NCBI GenBank assembly: GCA_045614225.1
Contig: JAZLCO010000058.1
Coordinates: forward strand, 1-35,179
Length of the DNA stretch: 35,179 nucleotides
Direction: 5' to 3'
From: UBA9715 sp045614225
GTDB taxonomy: Bacteria; Actinomycetota; Coriobacteriia; Coriobacteriales; Eggerthellaceae
Below, piece by piece: positions 16,246-23,249 of the stretch. A program made the translations under genes and the position numbers. The notes beneath the pieces are model-generated. The model saw only the letters and a program-made list of their open reading frames with translations. It did no database searches and was not told where the DNA came from. Every line of letters starts with the position of its first letter. The stretch's first letter is position 1.

Positions 16246-17178
16246 ATGAAAAAATGCGACCTGACAGATGTCGTATTAGCGATTTCCGATAACTACCATT
16301 CGTCGAACGAGATTTTCTTCACCGACCCCAACCGGCATATGCCCCGACGCAATGTCATCATCGAAATCCTCAAGGACATCCGCAACATCATGTTCCCTGG
16401 GTATTTCAGCAACGGTGCCCAGGCGACGCCCGATGCACAGTATTTTATCGGCAACACCATCCTGCGCGTCGAGCACGACCTTGTCGAGCAGGTGCGCGAG
16501 GCTCTGTTGTTCCGCGATGGCGACAAGATGACATTCGAGGAAATCGACGAGCGCGCACGTGAGGTGAGCTCTGCGATGCTGTGCAAGATTCCCTCGATTC
16601 AGCAACTGCTCTACAAGGATATCCAAGCAGCCTTCGACGGTGACCCTGCTGCTCAGTCGAAGGAAGAGATCATCTACTCGTACCCGGGCTTCTTCGCAAT
16701 CTGGGTTTATCGCATTGCCCACGAGCTCTACAAGCTTGATGTGCCGCTGGTGCCGCGCATCATGACCGAGTATGCGCACAGCCGCACTGGCGTCGACATC
16801 AACGCGGGCGCTGAAATTGGCGAGTACTTCTTCATCGACCATGCGACGGGCGTTGTCATCGGCGAGACCACCAAGATCGGCAATCATGTGAAGATCTACC
16901 AGGGCGTCACGCTTGGCGCTTTGTCGACGCGTGGTGGCCAGCGCCTTGCGGGCGTGCGCCGTCACCCCACGATTGAGGACAGCGTGACGATTTACGCCAA
17001 TGCCTGCGTGCTTGGTGGCGAGACGATAATCGGCGAAGGTTCAGTCATCGCTGGTTCGGCGTTCGTTACGCAGTCAGTACCGCCGAACAGCCGCGTCTCG
17101 CTCAAGAACCAGGAGATTAGCGTACGCATTTCCGAGAAGTGTGCCGACGGCGAGCCGAAGGGCGTCGAGCTGGCGTAA
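16246..17178 (+). CDS. cysE: Serine O-acetyltransferase
   Basis: This enzyme makes O-acetylserine from serine and acetyl-CoA, the first step of cysteine synthesis. The 310 aa protein has an all-helical N-terminal domain (about 1-190) followed by a left-handed beta-helix of hexapeptide repeats: VDINAGAEIGEYFFIDHATG, VVIGETTKIGNHVKIYQGVT, and ACVLGGETIIGEG. The catalytic Asp-His pair lies in IDHATG. It is of the longer type, not the 270 aa E. coli form. AAGGGAG five bases upstream of 16246 fixes the start. The serine-related ThrH lies 0.7 kb away, but they are separate transcription units. Confidence 0.94.
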   Translation: MKKCDLTDVVLAISDNYHSSNEIFFTDPNRHMPRRNVIIEILKDIRNIMFPGYFSNGAQATPDAQYFIGNTILRVEHDLVEQVREALLFRDGDKMTFEEIDERAREVSSAMLCKIPSIQQLLYKDIQAAFDGDPAAQSKEEIIYSYPGFFAIWVYRIAHELYKLDVPLVPRIMTEYAHSRTGVDINAGAEIGEYFFIDHATGVVIGETTKIGNHVKIYQGVTLGALSTRGGQRLAGVRRHPTIEDSVTIYANACVLGGETIIGEGSVIAGSAFVTQSVPPNSRVSLKNQEISVRISEKCADGEPKGVELA

Positions 17179-17212
17179 GTTCGTGCCAAAGGGGACAAGC
17201 CAAATGTCGGAG

Positions 17213-17247
17213 AATGGCACAGTGCTCCCAGGGAACGTTGTGCCACA
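17213..17247. repeat. Palindrome of the TGGCACA...TGTGCCA family
   Basis: TGGCACA (17215-17221) and TGTGCCA (17239-17245) flank a core close to TTCCCTGGGAAC. A related copy is at 31001-31033. It is preceded by GGGGACAAGCC (17191), similar to the palindrome arms at 7001. Confidence 0.7.
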
Positions 17248-17249
17248 GA

Positions 17250-17280
17250 ATGAGTCATTGGGACTGTCCCTTTGACTCAC
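17250..17280. repeat. Degenerate copy of the TGAGTCATTGGGAC palindrome
   Basis: TGAGTCATTGGGAC is followed by TGTCCCTTTGACTCA, matching the perfect palindrome at 7075-7105 with a few changes. It lies between the convergent cysE and queD genes. Confidence 0.7.
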
Positions 17281-17296
17281 GCCCCTTTAGTAAACC

Positions 17297-17716
17297 CTAC
17301 TTGCGATAGTATGCGCGGTTGTTGGGCGTTTCGTCGCACTCAACCTCGACGACGGGGAAGCCCTGTTTCTCGAGCTCGTTGAAGATGTAGCGCGCGAGGT
17401 TTTCGGCAGTTGTGCGGAACGGCAGCACCGTCAGCTTGAAGCCTTCCGACTCGAGCGCAGCCATCGTTTCAGGCTTGAGCGTGCCCTCTTCGACGAGGAA
17501 CGTGTGGTCGAGCGTGGCGGCTAGCTCGCGCACTGCCTTCTTGAACACGCCGAAATCGAGCACCATGTCGCGCATCGTGCCCTCGGTCTGAAGCTCTTCC
17601 TGTGCGAGCTCGACGACGACGCGCCAGCGGTGCCCGTGCAGGTTCTCGCATTTACCGTAATAGTCAGCCAGGAAGTGCGCCGAATCAAAAGCTGCTTCTG
17701 TTTTAAGCCCGTACAT
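17297..17716 (-). CDS. queD: 6-carboxy-5,6,7,8-tetrahydropterin synthase
   Basis: QueD converts 7,8-dihydroneopterin triphosphate to carboxytetrahydropterin on the way to queuosine and other 7-deazaguanines. The 139 aa protein has the zinc histidines H14 (SAHFL), H27 and H29 (HGHRW), the catalytic C23 (GKCENLHGH), the LDHTFL histidine and the PTTAE-like RTTAENLARY segment with the late CDETP. GGAGG precedes ATG 17716. The other queuosine genes (queC, queE, queF) are not in the window. It stands alone between convergent cysE and divergent thrH. Confidence 0.94.
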   Translation of the reverse strand: MYGLKTEAAFDSAHFLADYYGKCENLHGHRWRVVVELAQEELQTEGTMRDMVLDFGVFKKAVRELAATLDHTFLVEEGTLKPETMAALESEGFKLTVLPFRTTAENLARYIFNELEKQGFPVVEVECDETPNNRAYYRK

Positions 17717-17859
17717 GGTTACCTCCGAACTGTTTTGCCTTGTGGAAATCCATGATAACCATTTCGAAACCTTAGGTGATGTATTCTATGCATCGTAACT
17801 AAAACGATAGATGAGCTATTGTGCGACTCTAATGGTTCATCGCGCGAGGAGGTCTTTGC

Positions 17860-18459
17860 ATGAACGTCGTATGCCTTGATATGGAAGGCGTTATCGTCCC
17901 CGAAATTTGGATCGCTTTCTCCGAAGCGAGCGGCATCCCCGAGCTGCGACGTACGACGCGCGACGAGCCCGATTACAACAAGCTCATGAACTGGCGTCTC
18001 GGCATCTTGGCCGAGCATGGCCTGGGCCTCAACGAGATCCAGGACGTCATCGCCACCATCGATCCGCTTCCGGGTGCCAAGGAGTTCCTCGACGAGCTGC
18101 GCGCAACCACGCAGGCCATCATCGTTTCGGATACGTTCGAGCAGTTCGCGCAGCCGCTCATGAAGAAGCTCGGTTGGCCGACGCTGTTCTGCAACACGCT
18201 CGAGGTGGGCGAAGGCGGCGTCATCACCGGCTTCAAGATGCGTTGCGAGAAATCGAAGCTCACGACTGTGCGCGGTTTGCAATCTATTGGTTACGAGACA
18301 ATCGCCGTGGGTGACAGCTTCAACGACCTAGCTATGATTCGCGCTTCGAAGGCTGGCTTCTTGTTCCGCTCGACCGAGGCGATCATTGCAGACAACCCGG
18401 ATCTTCAGGCGTTCGAGGAGTTCGACGACCTGCTGGCTGCCATCAAAGCAGCGCTGTAG
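17860..18459 (+). CDS. thrH: ThrH-type phosphoserine phosphatase/phosphoserine:homoserine phosphotransferase
   Basis: This is a HAD-superfamily enzyme of 199 aa matching ThrH, which removes phosphate from phosphoserine and can pass it to homoserine. Visible motifs: motif I CLDMEGV (nucleophile D7) directly followed by VPEIWIAFSE typical of ThrH, motif II VSDTF, motif III lysine in CEKSK, and motif IV GDSFNDLAM. GAGGAGG upstream of 17860 is a strong ribosome site. It would supply serine, the substrate of the nearby CysE. It converges with elp3 at 28 bases without a visible terminator. Confidence 0.9.
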   Translation: MNVVCLDMEGVIVPEIWIAFSEASGIPELRRTTRDEPDYNKLMNWRLGILAEHGLGLNEIQDVIATIDPLPGAKEFLDELRATTQAIIVSDTFEQFAQPLMKKLGWPTLFCNTLEVGEGGVITGFKMRCEKSKLTTVRGLQSIGYETIAVGDSFNDLAMIRASKAGFLFRSTEAIIADNPDLQAFEEFDDLLAAIKAAL

Positions 18460-18488
18460 CTAGTCTTCTGCTAATCGGAGCTGGTTTC

Positions 18489-20192
18489 TTACGCAAGAAG
18501 GCTCTTTTGCTGGTATAACCCGTTGTCCGCGAAACCGAGTTTGCGGTAGTACGCACGTGTGCCAACAGCGCTGATTACGTTGATGGCGCGGTAGTCGGAT
18601 TCACGCGCGATTTGGCATGCGCGTTCGATGAGCATTCGGCCAAGACCGTGGTGCTGGGCTGAGCGGCCTTCGGCATCGATTTTGGTTGCGAACCCGTATA
18701 CGTGCACCTCGCGAATCATGGCTTCATCGGATTTGATGGGCAGCTCGTCCCCATAGCGTTCGACGGCATCGCGATGGGGAAGCGAAAGCCGCAGGAATCC
18801 TGCAATCTTTCCCTCGGGCGTCACCCATTGGAGGAAGCGTTCGTCAGTGGCCGTCGTCGTGTACGCCACTTCGTCCAGCACGAGCTCGTCCGTGTCGACA
18901 TCGCCGGTGCTGATTTCACGGAACCTGATCTCCTCAACTGAAGCGCCAATTGACTCGAGATGTTGGTCCACGAGTTGCCGCAGGTTTGTTTTCTTGTTGC
19001 CCACGAGGATATCGTTTGCCGAGATGTCGCGGATCATGCGCGAGACGCGCGTGTAAGGCGGGGTGACCATCATGTCGGCGCTCAGCACATCGATGAGCTC
19101 ATCTTCGGTGTAGGGCCGCCATGAGCCGTCCTCGTAGCGCTTGACAAGCTGCGTGCCTGCAACGAGCGCGCAAGGGTATAGCTTGATCTCATCGGGGCAG
19201 TAAGCCTCATCGGTCACGAAGGTGCGATAGTCACGCTTATCGCTTTCAGGCGTTGCGGTAAATAGGTTAAGCATGATATGAGCGTGCGTCTTGAAGCCGA
19301 AAAGGCGCGCAAGCTCGAAGGCATGGCGAATGGTGTCAGGCTGCTCGCGACGTCCGTTTGCTTTCAAGATGTCTGCGTCAACGGATTGGATGCCCATTTG
19401 GATTTTCGTGCAGCCGAGCGCACGCAGCTCTGTCAGGCGCTCGATCGTGATGGTGTCGGGGCGCGTTTCCACAACCAAGCCGACGACGCGGTGTGCTGCC
19501 TGCTCGTTGGTTGCATGCAAGTGCGATAGGGTTTCACGGTCGACGGATTTGTCGCGACTTGATGCATCAATAGCTACCGCTTCCGACGTACGGCCAATCG
19601 ACTGCTCGAGTGCTTGCTCGCGCACGTCGTCGCTATCGTTGCATGCACGGAACAGCTCCGCAATGAACCATGATCGATACTCAGTTGGATAGTCGAACCA
19701 CGTGCCGCCCAGAACGATGAGCTCGATCTTGTCGGTGGCATGCCCCATCTGCTGCAGCGTGCGCAGACGGCTCGCAACCTGGAGGTACGGGTCGAATCCG
19801 CATCGCTCAGCCCGCTGGCAGGCAGGCTCGTCGCTCAGATAGCTCTTCGGCATGCGCGGGTCATTCGGACAGTAGATGCAATCGTTCGCACAGGGCCACG
19901 GCTTCGTGATGACGGTGATCGTCGCCACACCCGAAGCTGTGCGTCGTGGCTTCATCTGCAACGTGCGCAAGAACCGTGCATCGAGCTCGTCATCAACGTT
20001 CCACGACTCCCAAATGGTGCCGCCTTCGGCTTTGACGCGTAGGTAATAGGGGAGGATGTGCTTCTTCGCGAAGATACGCCGGCCGTCGTGAGCGCGCTTG
20101 CTGTGTGCGCGGACGATGCGGTCGAGCTGCGCAGCATCGAGCATCTCGCTTTCGCGAAGCGCATCCAGTATGTCTTTCACGACGTGTCGCAT
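18489..20192 (-). CDS. elp3: Elp3-like tRNA uridine-34 5-carboxymethylaminomethyl-type radical SAM acetyltransferase
   Basis: Elp3 adds a carboxymethyl group to C5 of wobble uridine 34 using acetyl-CoA and radical SAM chemistry. The 567 aa protein has the diagnostic KPRRTASGVATITVITKPWP segment before the cluster motif (C101, C105, C108), the LVLGGT-like IVLGGTWFDYPTEYR, ETRPDTITIERLTELRALGC, and IQMGIQSV. The C-terminal GNAT domain (about 440-567) has HVYGFATK and HHGLGRMLIERA. About 30 extra residues at 195-225 form a variable insertion. AGGTGA upstream supports ATG 20192. It is five bases downstream of a Trm9-like methyltransferase, so they form one operon. In most bacteria U34 is modified by MnmE/MnmG instead. 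Confidence 0.92.
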   Translation of the reverse strand: MRHVVKDILDALRESEMLDAAQLDRIVRAHSKRAHDGRRIFAKKHILPYYLRVKAEGGTIWESWNVDDELDARFLRTLQMKPRRTASGVATITVITKPWPCANDCIYCPNDPRMPKSYLSDEPACQRAERCGFDPYLQVASRLRTLQQMGHATDKIELIVLGGTWFDYPTEYRSWFIAELFRACNDSDDVREQALEQSIGRTSEAVAIDASSRDKSVDRETLSHLHATNEQAAHRVVGLVVETRPDTITIERLTELRALGCTKIQMGIQSVDADILKANGRREQPDTIRHAFELARLFGFKTHAHIMLNLFTATPESDKRDYRTFVTDEAYCPDEIKLYPCALVAGTQLVKRYEDGSWRPYTEDELIDVLSADMMVTPPYTRVSRMIRDISANDILVGNKKTNLRQLVDQHLESIGASVEEIRFREISTGDVDTDELVLDEVAYTTTATDERFLQWVTPEGKIAGFLRLSLPHRDAVERYGDELPIKSDEAMIREVHVYGFATKIDAEGRSAQHHGLGRMLIERACQIARESDYRAINVISAVGTRAYYRKLGFADNGLYQQKSLLA

Positions 20193-20197
20193 TCAAT

Positions 20198-20944
20198 TCA
20201 CCTGCGGAAGACGAGGTACTCGTTCGAATCACCAGTGCGGCCATCGGCCTTGAATCGGTCGACTAAGAGCGCGCAGTTTGCAACATCCGCGATGAGACTC
20301 TCGATCTCCGAATCATCGAAACTGTGACAATAACGGTATGCGCCGGGCACGTCGTTCCATCCGAGCAGATAGTCGCCCTCTTCAAGTTCAGCAAACGACA
20401 AAGCGGCACAGGCTTCGGCAGTCGTGCGTATGGCTTTCGCGTGCGTCTTTTCATTGTCTGCGAAACGCCAGAGCGAGATGGCGACAAGAGCGCCTGGCTT
20501 TGCGGCGGCAACGAGCTCCTCAAGCAAGCGCAGGCGAAGCTGGCCGCTCGGGACATGGTGGAAGAAGCCGAATGACACGACCATGTCGTAGTCGCAATCC
20601 CAGCAACCATTCAACGATGCGCCAGACGCAAGGTCGCAAACGATATCGCAGTTGCGATGCTCGCATCCGTCAACAGAGACGGTAAGCTCATCACATGAAT
20701 CAACGCACACGGCTTGTAGCTTCATGCCAGGAAGGCACTCGATCAGGTATTTCTCGAACCGCATATTGCCGCACGCAACATCGAGTAGGCGAAAGACACC
20801 AAGGTCGCAGTCGCTTTTCAGGTCTTTGACAACGCGCTCCCATCCTGGCCATGCGCTCTGGCGCGTTCGGTCGAACGATTCGCTGTTTTCGCGGTAAAAC
20901 GTCGCATTCAGACGGTTGAGGGTGTTGATGGCTTCCCGATTCAT
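20198..20944 (-). CDS. SAM-dependent methyltransferase, Trm9-like
   Basis: This 248 aa class I methyltransferase has motif I LLDVACGN and the HH-containing motif SFGFFHHVPS. By eye it follows the order of eukaryotic Trm9/ALKBH8 methyltransferases: an N-terminal FYRENSESFDRTRQSAWPGW (Trm9 has a similar 'H F . . T R . . . W P'), the HH motif followed by the R/L-rich helix, a strand ending in ISLW, and a C-terminal RYCHSFDDSEIESL like the RYYH region. Trm9 methylates the carboxymethyl group made by Elongator. The adjacent downstream gene is elp3, which supports this role. The ATG at 20944 has TACAAT eight bases upstream and no ribosome site, so the mRNA is probably leaderless. The eukaryotic partner Trm112 is not seen here. 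Confidence 0.75.
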   Translation of the reverse strand: MNREAINTLNRLNATFYRENSESFDRTRQSAWPGWERVVKDLKSDCDLGVFRLLDVACGNMRFEKYLIECLPGMKLQAVCVDSCDELTVSVDGCEHRNCDIVCDLASGASLNGCWDCDYDMVVSFGFFHHVPSGQLRLRLLEELVAAAKPGALVAISLWRFADNEKTHAKAIRTTAEACAALSFAELEEGDYLLGWNDVPGAYRYCHSFDDSEIESLIADVANCALLVDRFKADGRTGDSNEYLVFRR

Positions 20945-20950
20945 GCGAGC

Positions 20951-20956
20951 ATTGTA
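20951..20956 (-). promoter_or_regulatory. -10 box of the Trm9-like/elp3 operon
   Basis: TACAAT on the minus strand lies just upstream of ATG 20944, close enough for a leaderless transcript. Its -35 position (20974-20979) overlaps the left half of the inverted repeat at 20976-21005. Confidence 0.5.
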
Positions 20957-20975
20957 GCAATTGACCGAACTATTT

Positions 20976-21005
20976 TGCACATACGCCAAGATTGGATTAT
21001 GTGCA
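20976..21005. promoter_or_regulatory. Inverted repeat operator candidate between divergent genes
   Basis: TGCACATA (20976-20983) and TATGTGCA (20998-21005) are perfect inverted copies spaced by 14 bases. Each half overlaps the -35 position of one of the two divergent promoters (TACAAT to the left, TATGAT at 21020-21025 to the right). A dimeric regulator bound here could control both units. No regulator gene is adjacent. Confidence 0.55.
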
Positions 21006-21096
21006 CAAAGAAAAGTGACTATGATTGGCACAACAAGTTCGGATTCGGAAATGTTTGCTCTGAACTTGGGAAGGGACACTTCTAAAGGAGGAAAGA

Positions 21097-21882
21097 ATGT
21101 TTGATTACAGTGGCAAGGTCGTTGCGGTAACTGGCGCTTCTTCTGGTTTGGGCAAGCAGATGGCCGAGGGCTATGCTGAGCAGGGCGCAAACCTGGTTCT
21201 TCTCGCTCGTCGTGTCGAGCGCCTCGAGGCGAGCGCGAAGGAATTCGCCGAGAAGTACGGAATTGAGGTTCTTCCGTGTGCATGCGACGTGACCGACGAG
21301 GCTTCGATTGATGCAGCCATCGCTGCCGCCGACGAGAAGTTCGGCCACATCGAGGTCATCGTGAACTGCGCTGGTGGCGAGAAGGGCACGGGCACCAAGC
21401 TCGTCGACTTCGTCCGCAGCGACTGGGACTTCACCATGAACCTGGATCTGACCTCTGTCTTCACCATGACCAAGAAGGTTGCTGGCTACATGGTCAAGAA
21501 CATCGAGGCTGGCAAGCAGACGTATGGTCGCGTCATCAACATCGCCTCCATCTACGGTCTGGTTGGCAACACGGCTATCCCGACCATCGCCTACCATGCT
21601 TCCAAGGGTGCTGTCGTGAACTTCAGCCGTGGTGCTGCAGCTGAGCTCGCTCCTCTCGGCGTGACCGTCAACACCATTTGCCCGGGCTACTTCTACACCG
21701 AGCTCACCACCGAGACCCTCGACACCGAGTACTTCCAGAACTTCGCCAAGAGCACTGTTCCGATGCAGCGCTATGGCCAGTCCGGCGAGCTCAACGCCGC
21801 CGCTGTCTTCCTGGGCTCCGAAGAGGCCAGCTACGTCACCGGCCAGGCTATCGCCGTCGACGGTGGCTACACCTGCGTGTAA
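21097..21882 (+). CDS. Short-chain dehydrogenase/reductase, classical type
   Basis: This is an NAD(P)-dependent oxidoreductase of 261 aa. It has the Rossmann motif TGASSGLG (12-19), NCAGG, the catalytic triad S151, Y166 and K170 (YHASK), and the C-terminal GQAIAVDGGY. The R at LARRVERL suggests NADP(H). A strong AAAGGAGGAAAGA precedes ATG 21097. Codon use is highly biased, as in the MFS and molybdoenzyme genes, suggesting abundant protein. The substrate is unknown; gluconate/mannitol-type, hydroxysteroid or cyclic polyol/phloroglucinol-type reductases all share this fold. It is monocistronic, divergent from the Trm9-like/elp3 operon. Confidence 0.9.
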   Translation: MFDYSGKVVAVTGASSGLGKQMAEGYAEQGANLVLLARRVERLEASAKEFAEKYGIEVLPCACDVTDEASIDAAIAAADEKFGHIEVIVNCAGGEKGTGTKLVDFVRSDWDFTMNLDLTSVFTMTKKVAGYMVKNIEAGKQTYGRVINIASIYGLVGNTAIPTIAYHASKGAVVNFSRGAAAELAPLGVTVNTICPGYFYTELTTETLDTEYFQNFAKSTVPMQRYGQSGELNAAAVFLGSEEASYVTGQAIAVDGGYTCV

Positions 21883-21934
21883 TCGCATCAGCTACACCTG
21901 TGCCTCGTAAACGCGTCGCACGATTATTCGTACA

Positions 21935-21965
21935 AGAGCCTGCGCATTTGCGCAGGCTCTTTTTA
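21935..21965 (+). terminator. Rho-independent terminator of the SDR gene
   Basis: AGAGCCTGCGC (21935-21945) and GCGCAGGCTCT (21950-21960) pair perfectly, followed by TTTTAT. Confidence 0.92.
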
Positions 21966-21995
21966 TGCTGCAAAACCCTTCACCGCGCCATCCTG

Positions 21996-22001
21996 TATAA
22001 T
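21996..22001 (+). promoter_or_regulatory. -10 box for the 208-aa unknown gene
   Basis: Perfect TATAAT, 34 bases upstream of the TTG start at 22035 and downstream of the SDR terminator. The -35 is not recognisable. Confidence 0.55.
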
Positions 22002-22034
22002 CTTTCCATTGCAAAAAAGACCAAAGGAGATCCT

Positions 22035-22661
22035 TTGAGGAACAACAGAGTGTACATGCCGGTCGACGCGGTTGACAAGCGTGAAGACTTCAACCTGTGG
22101 TACGCCGATGGAGACGTGTTCCTGACCGTCAAGTGCGACTGGAATCGTGAAAACAGCAAGGTCGCCATCTTCAACCGCATGGGCGGTGAGCTTGGCCGTA
22201 TCAAGTTCGACCCGAACACCCTCGTCTATTTCGTCGGTGTCGAACGCTACGAATACGAGTTGCACACCTATACGATTTTCGAGCACTACTTCTTCAAAGG
22301 CATGCTGTGGGACATCATGGGCTGCCTCGACGAGCCGCCGCTCGATTTCGTGAACCAAGGTACGGGCAAGTCCGACGTCCGCATCAGTCGCGTGAAATTC
22401 AAGGACAAGGGTCAGTGCTACGAGATCAAGGTCAAGGACCTTTCGAAGCTCCGCATTGCCGCCTGTGCCGTTATCGCGATGAAGATCAAGGAAAGCTGGC
22501 TCGGCAAAAGCGAAGGTGAGCCGGTCGAGAAGAAGGGCCTTGAGAAATGGAAGGATCGCATCTTCTCGAACAAGGGCATCACGTACGAGGAGATCCTTGC
22601 AATGAAAGAAGCTGCAAGGGAAGCTGCTGAGGAAGTTGCGACGAAAGCACTCAAGAAGTAA
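22035..22661 (+). CDS. Hypothetical protein, possibly LURP-one/tubby-like fold
   Basis: A 208 aa soluble protein I do not recognise with confidence. Its first 130 residues alternate short strands (YADGDVFLTVKCDW, SKVAIFNRMGGELGRIKF, LVYFVGVERYEYEL) with a central hydrophobic segment, the pattern of LURP-one-related/tubby-like beta-barrels. The C-terminal third is a charged helix rich in Lys, Glu and Ala. I chose the TTG at 22035 because AAAGGAGA ends four bases upstream; an ATG at 22056 is the alternative. It has its own promoter and a shared terminator with the convergent membrane-protein gene. Confidence 0.8.
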   Translation: MRNNRVYMPVDAVDKREDFNLWYADGDVFLTVKCDWNRENSKVAIFNRMGGELGRIKFDPNTLVYFVGVERYEYELHTYTIFEHYFFKGMLWDIMGCLDEPPLDFVNQGTGKSDVRISRVKFKDKGQCYEIKVKDLSKLRIAACAVIAMKIKESWLGKSEGEPVEKKGLEKWKDRIFSNKGITYEEILAMKEAAREAAEEVATKALKK

Positions 22662-22683
22662 ATCAGCATACGTCAAGCAAGTG

Positions 22684-22709
22684 AAAGGGGCCGTGCGGCC
22701 CCTTTTCTT
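22684..22709. terminator. Bidirectional terminator
   Basis: AAAGGGGCC-GTGC-GGCCCCTTT with TCTTTT after it on the plus strand. It lies between convergent genes and directly abuts the stop of the minus-strand gene at 22710. Confidence 0.8.
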
Positions 22710-23060
22710 TTACTGTTCGTCGTATTCGCCGTTCTGCCAGGCTTCGAGCACTTCGCGCGAGATGCCCGCTTGTTGTCTGAAGCCATCGATTTTGCTTTTC
22801 TTCTGCGATGCGTGCATGAGGAAGATGCCGCTCACGCCGGCAAGCACCATGGCAATGACGTACATCGTGCCACGCAGGAACACATTGTTGGGATCGATGA
22901 AGCCCATGTTGTAGCCGAGACCATTGAACAATATGACAAAGATAGCCATCAAAGCAACAGCTCCAATGCCGATTCCAAGGTCGCGCTTGCGTTCCTTCGT
23001 GATCTTGTCGATCTCTTTCAATGCGACACGTTGTTTCTTGCTTATCTTTTTAGTAGTCAT
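22710..23060 (-). CDS. Small two-helix membrane protein, 116 aa
   Basis: Function unknown. The protein has a basic N-terminal 25-30 residues (KKISKKQRVALKEIDK), two predicted membrane helices (about residues 29-47 and 64-83), and a charged cytoplasmic tail. The basic N terminus suggests both ends are inside. AAGGGAC before ATG 23060 supports the start. It lies upstream of nothing on its strand and is separate from the MFS gene, which ends at 23250 with its own terminator. Confidence 0.8.
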   Translation of the reverse strand: MTTKKISKKQRVALKEIDKITKERKRDLGIGIGAVALMAIFVILFNGLGYNMGFIDPNNVFLRGTMYVIAMVLAGVSGIFLMHASQKKSKIDGFRQQAGISREVLEAWQNGEYDEQ

Positions 23061-23164
23061 GCATGAGTCCCTTCAAAAACCAACCGCACAAGTATAGCAA
23101 AGGGCTTAGACAAAGAGGATGCCTTTTTGCCACGCCTTCCGTGTGGCGAAAAGCATTCGTGTTA

Positions 23165-23200
23165 GCAAAAGAAAGGGCCCCCGATTTCTCGGGGGCCCTT
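23165..23200 (-). terminator. Terminator of the MFS transporter gene
   Basis: AAGGGCCCCCGA (23173-23184) pairs with TCGGGGGCCCTT (23189-23200); on the minus strand the stem is followed by TCTTTTGC. Confidence 0.85.
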
Positions 23201-23249
23201 GCGTCTCGAACTGTGTTCAGCTCATCACGCCAAGGATGCTAACAATAGG

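Noticed and set aside
21097..21882. Hydroxysteroid dehydrogenase
   Set aside because: Gut Coriobacteriia have such SDRs, but nothing in the sequence or context shows steroid specificity; left as a generic SDR.
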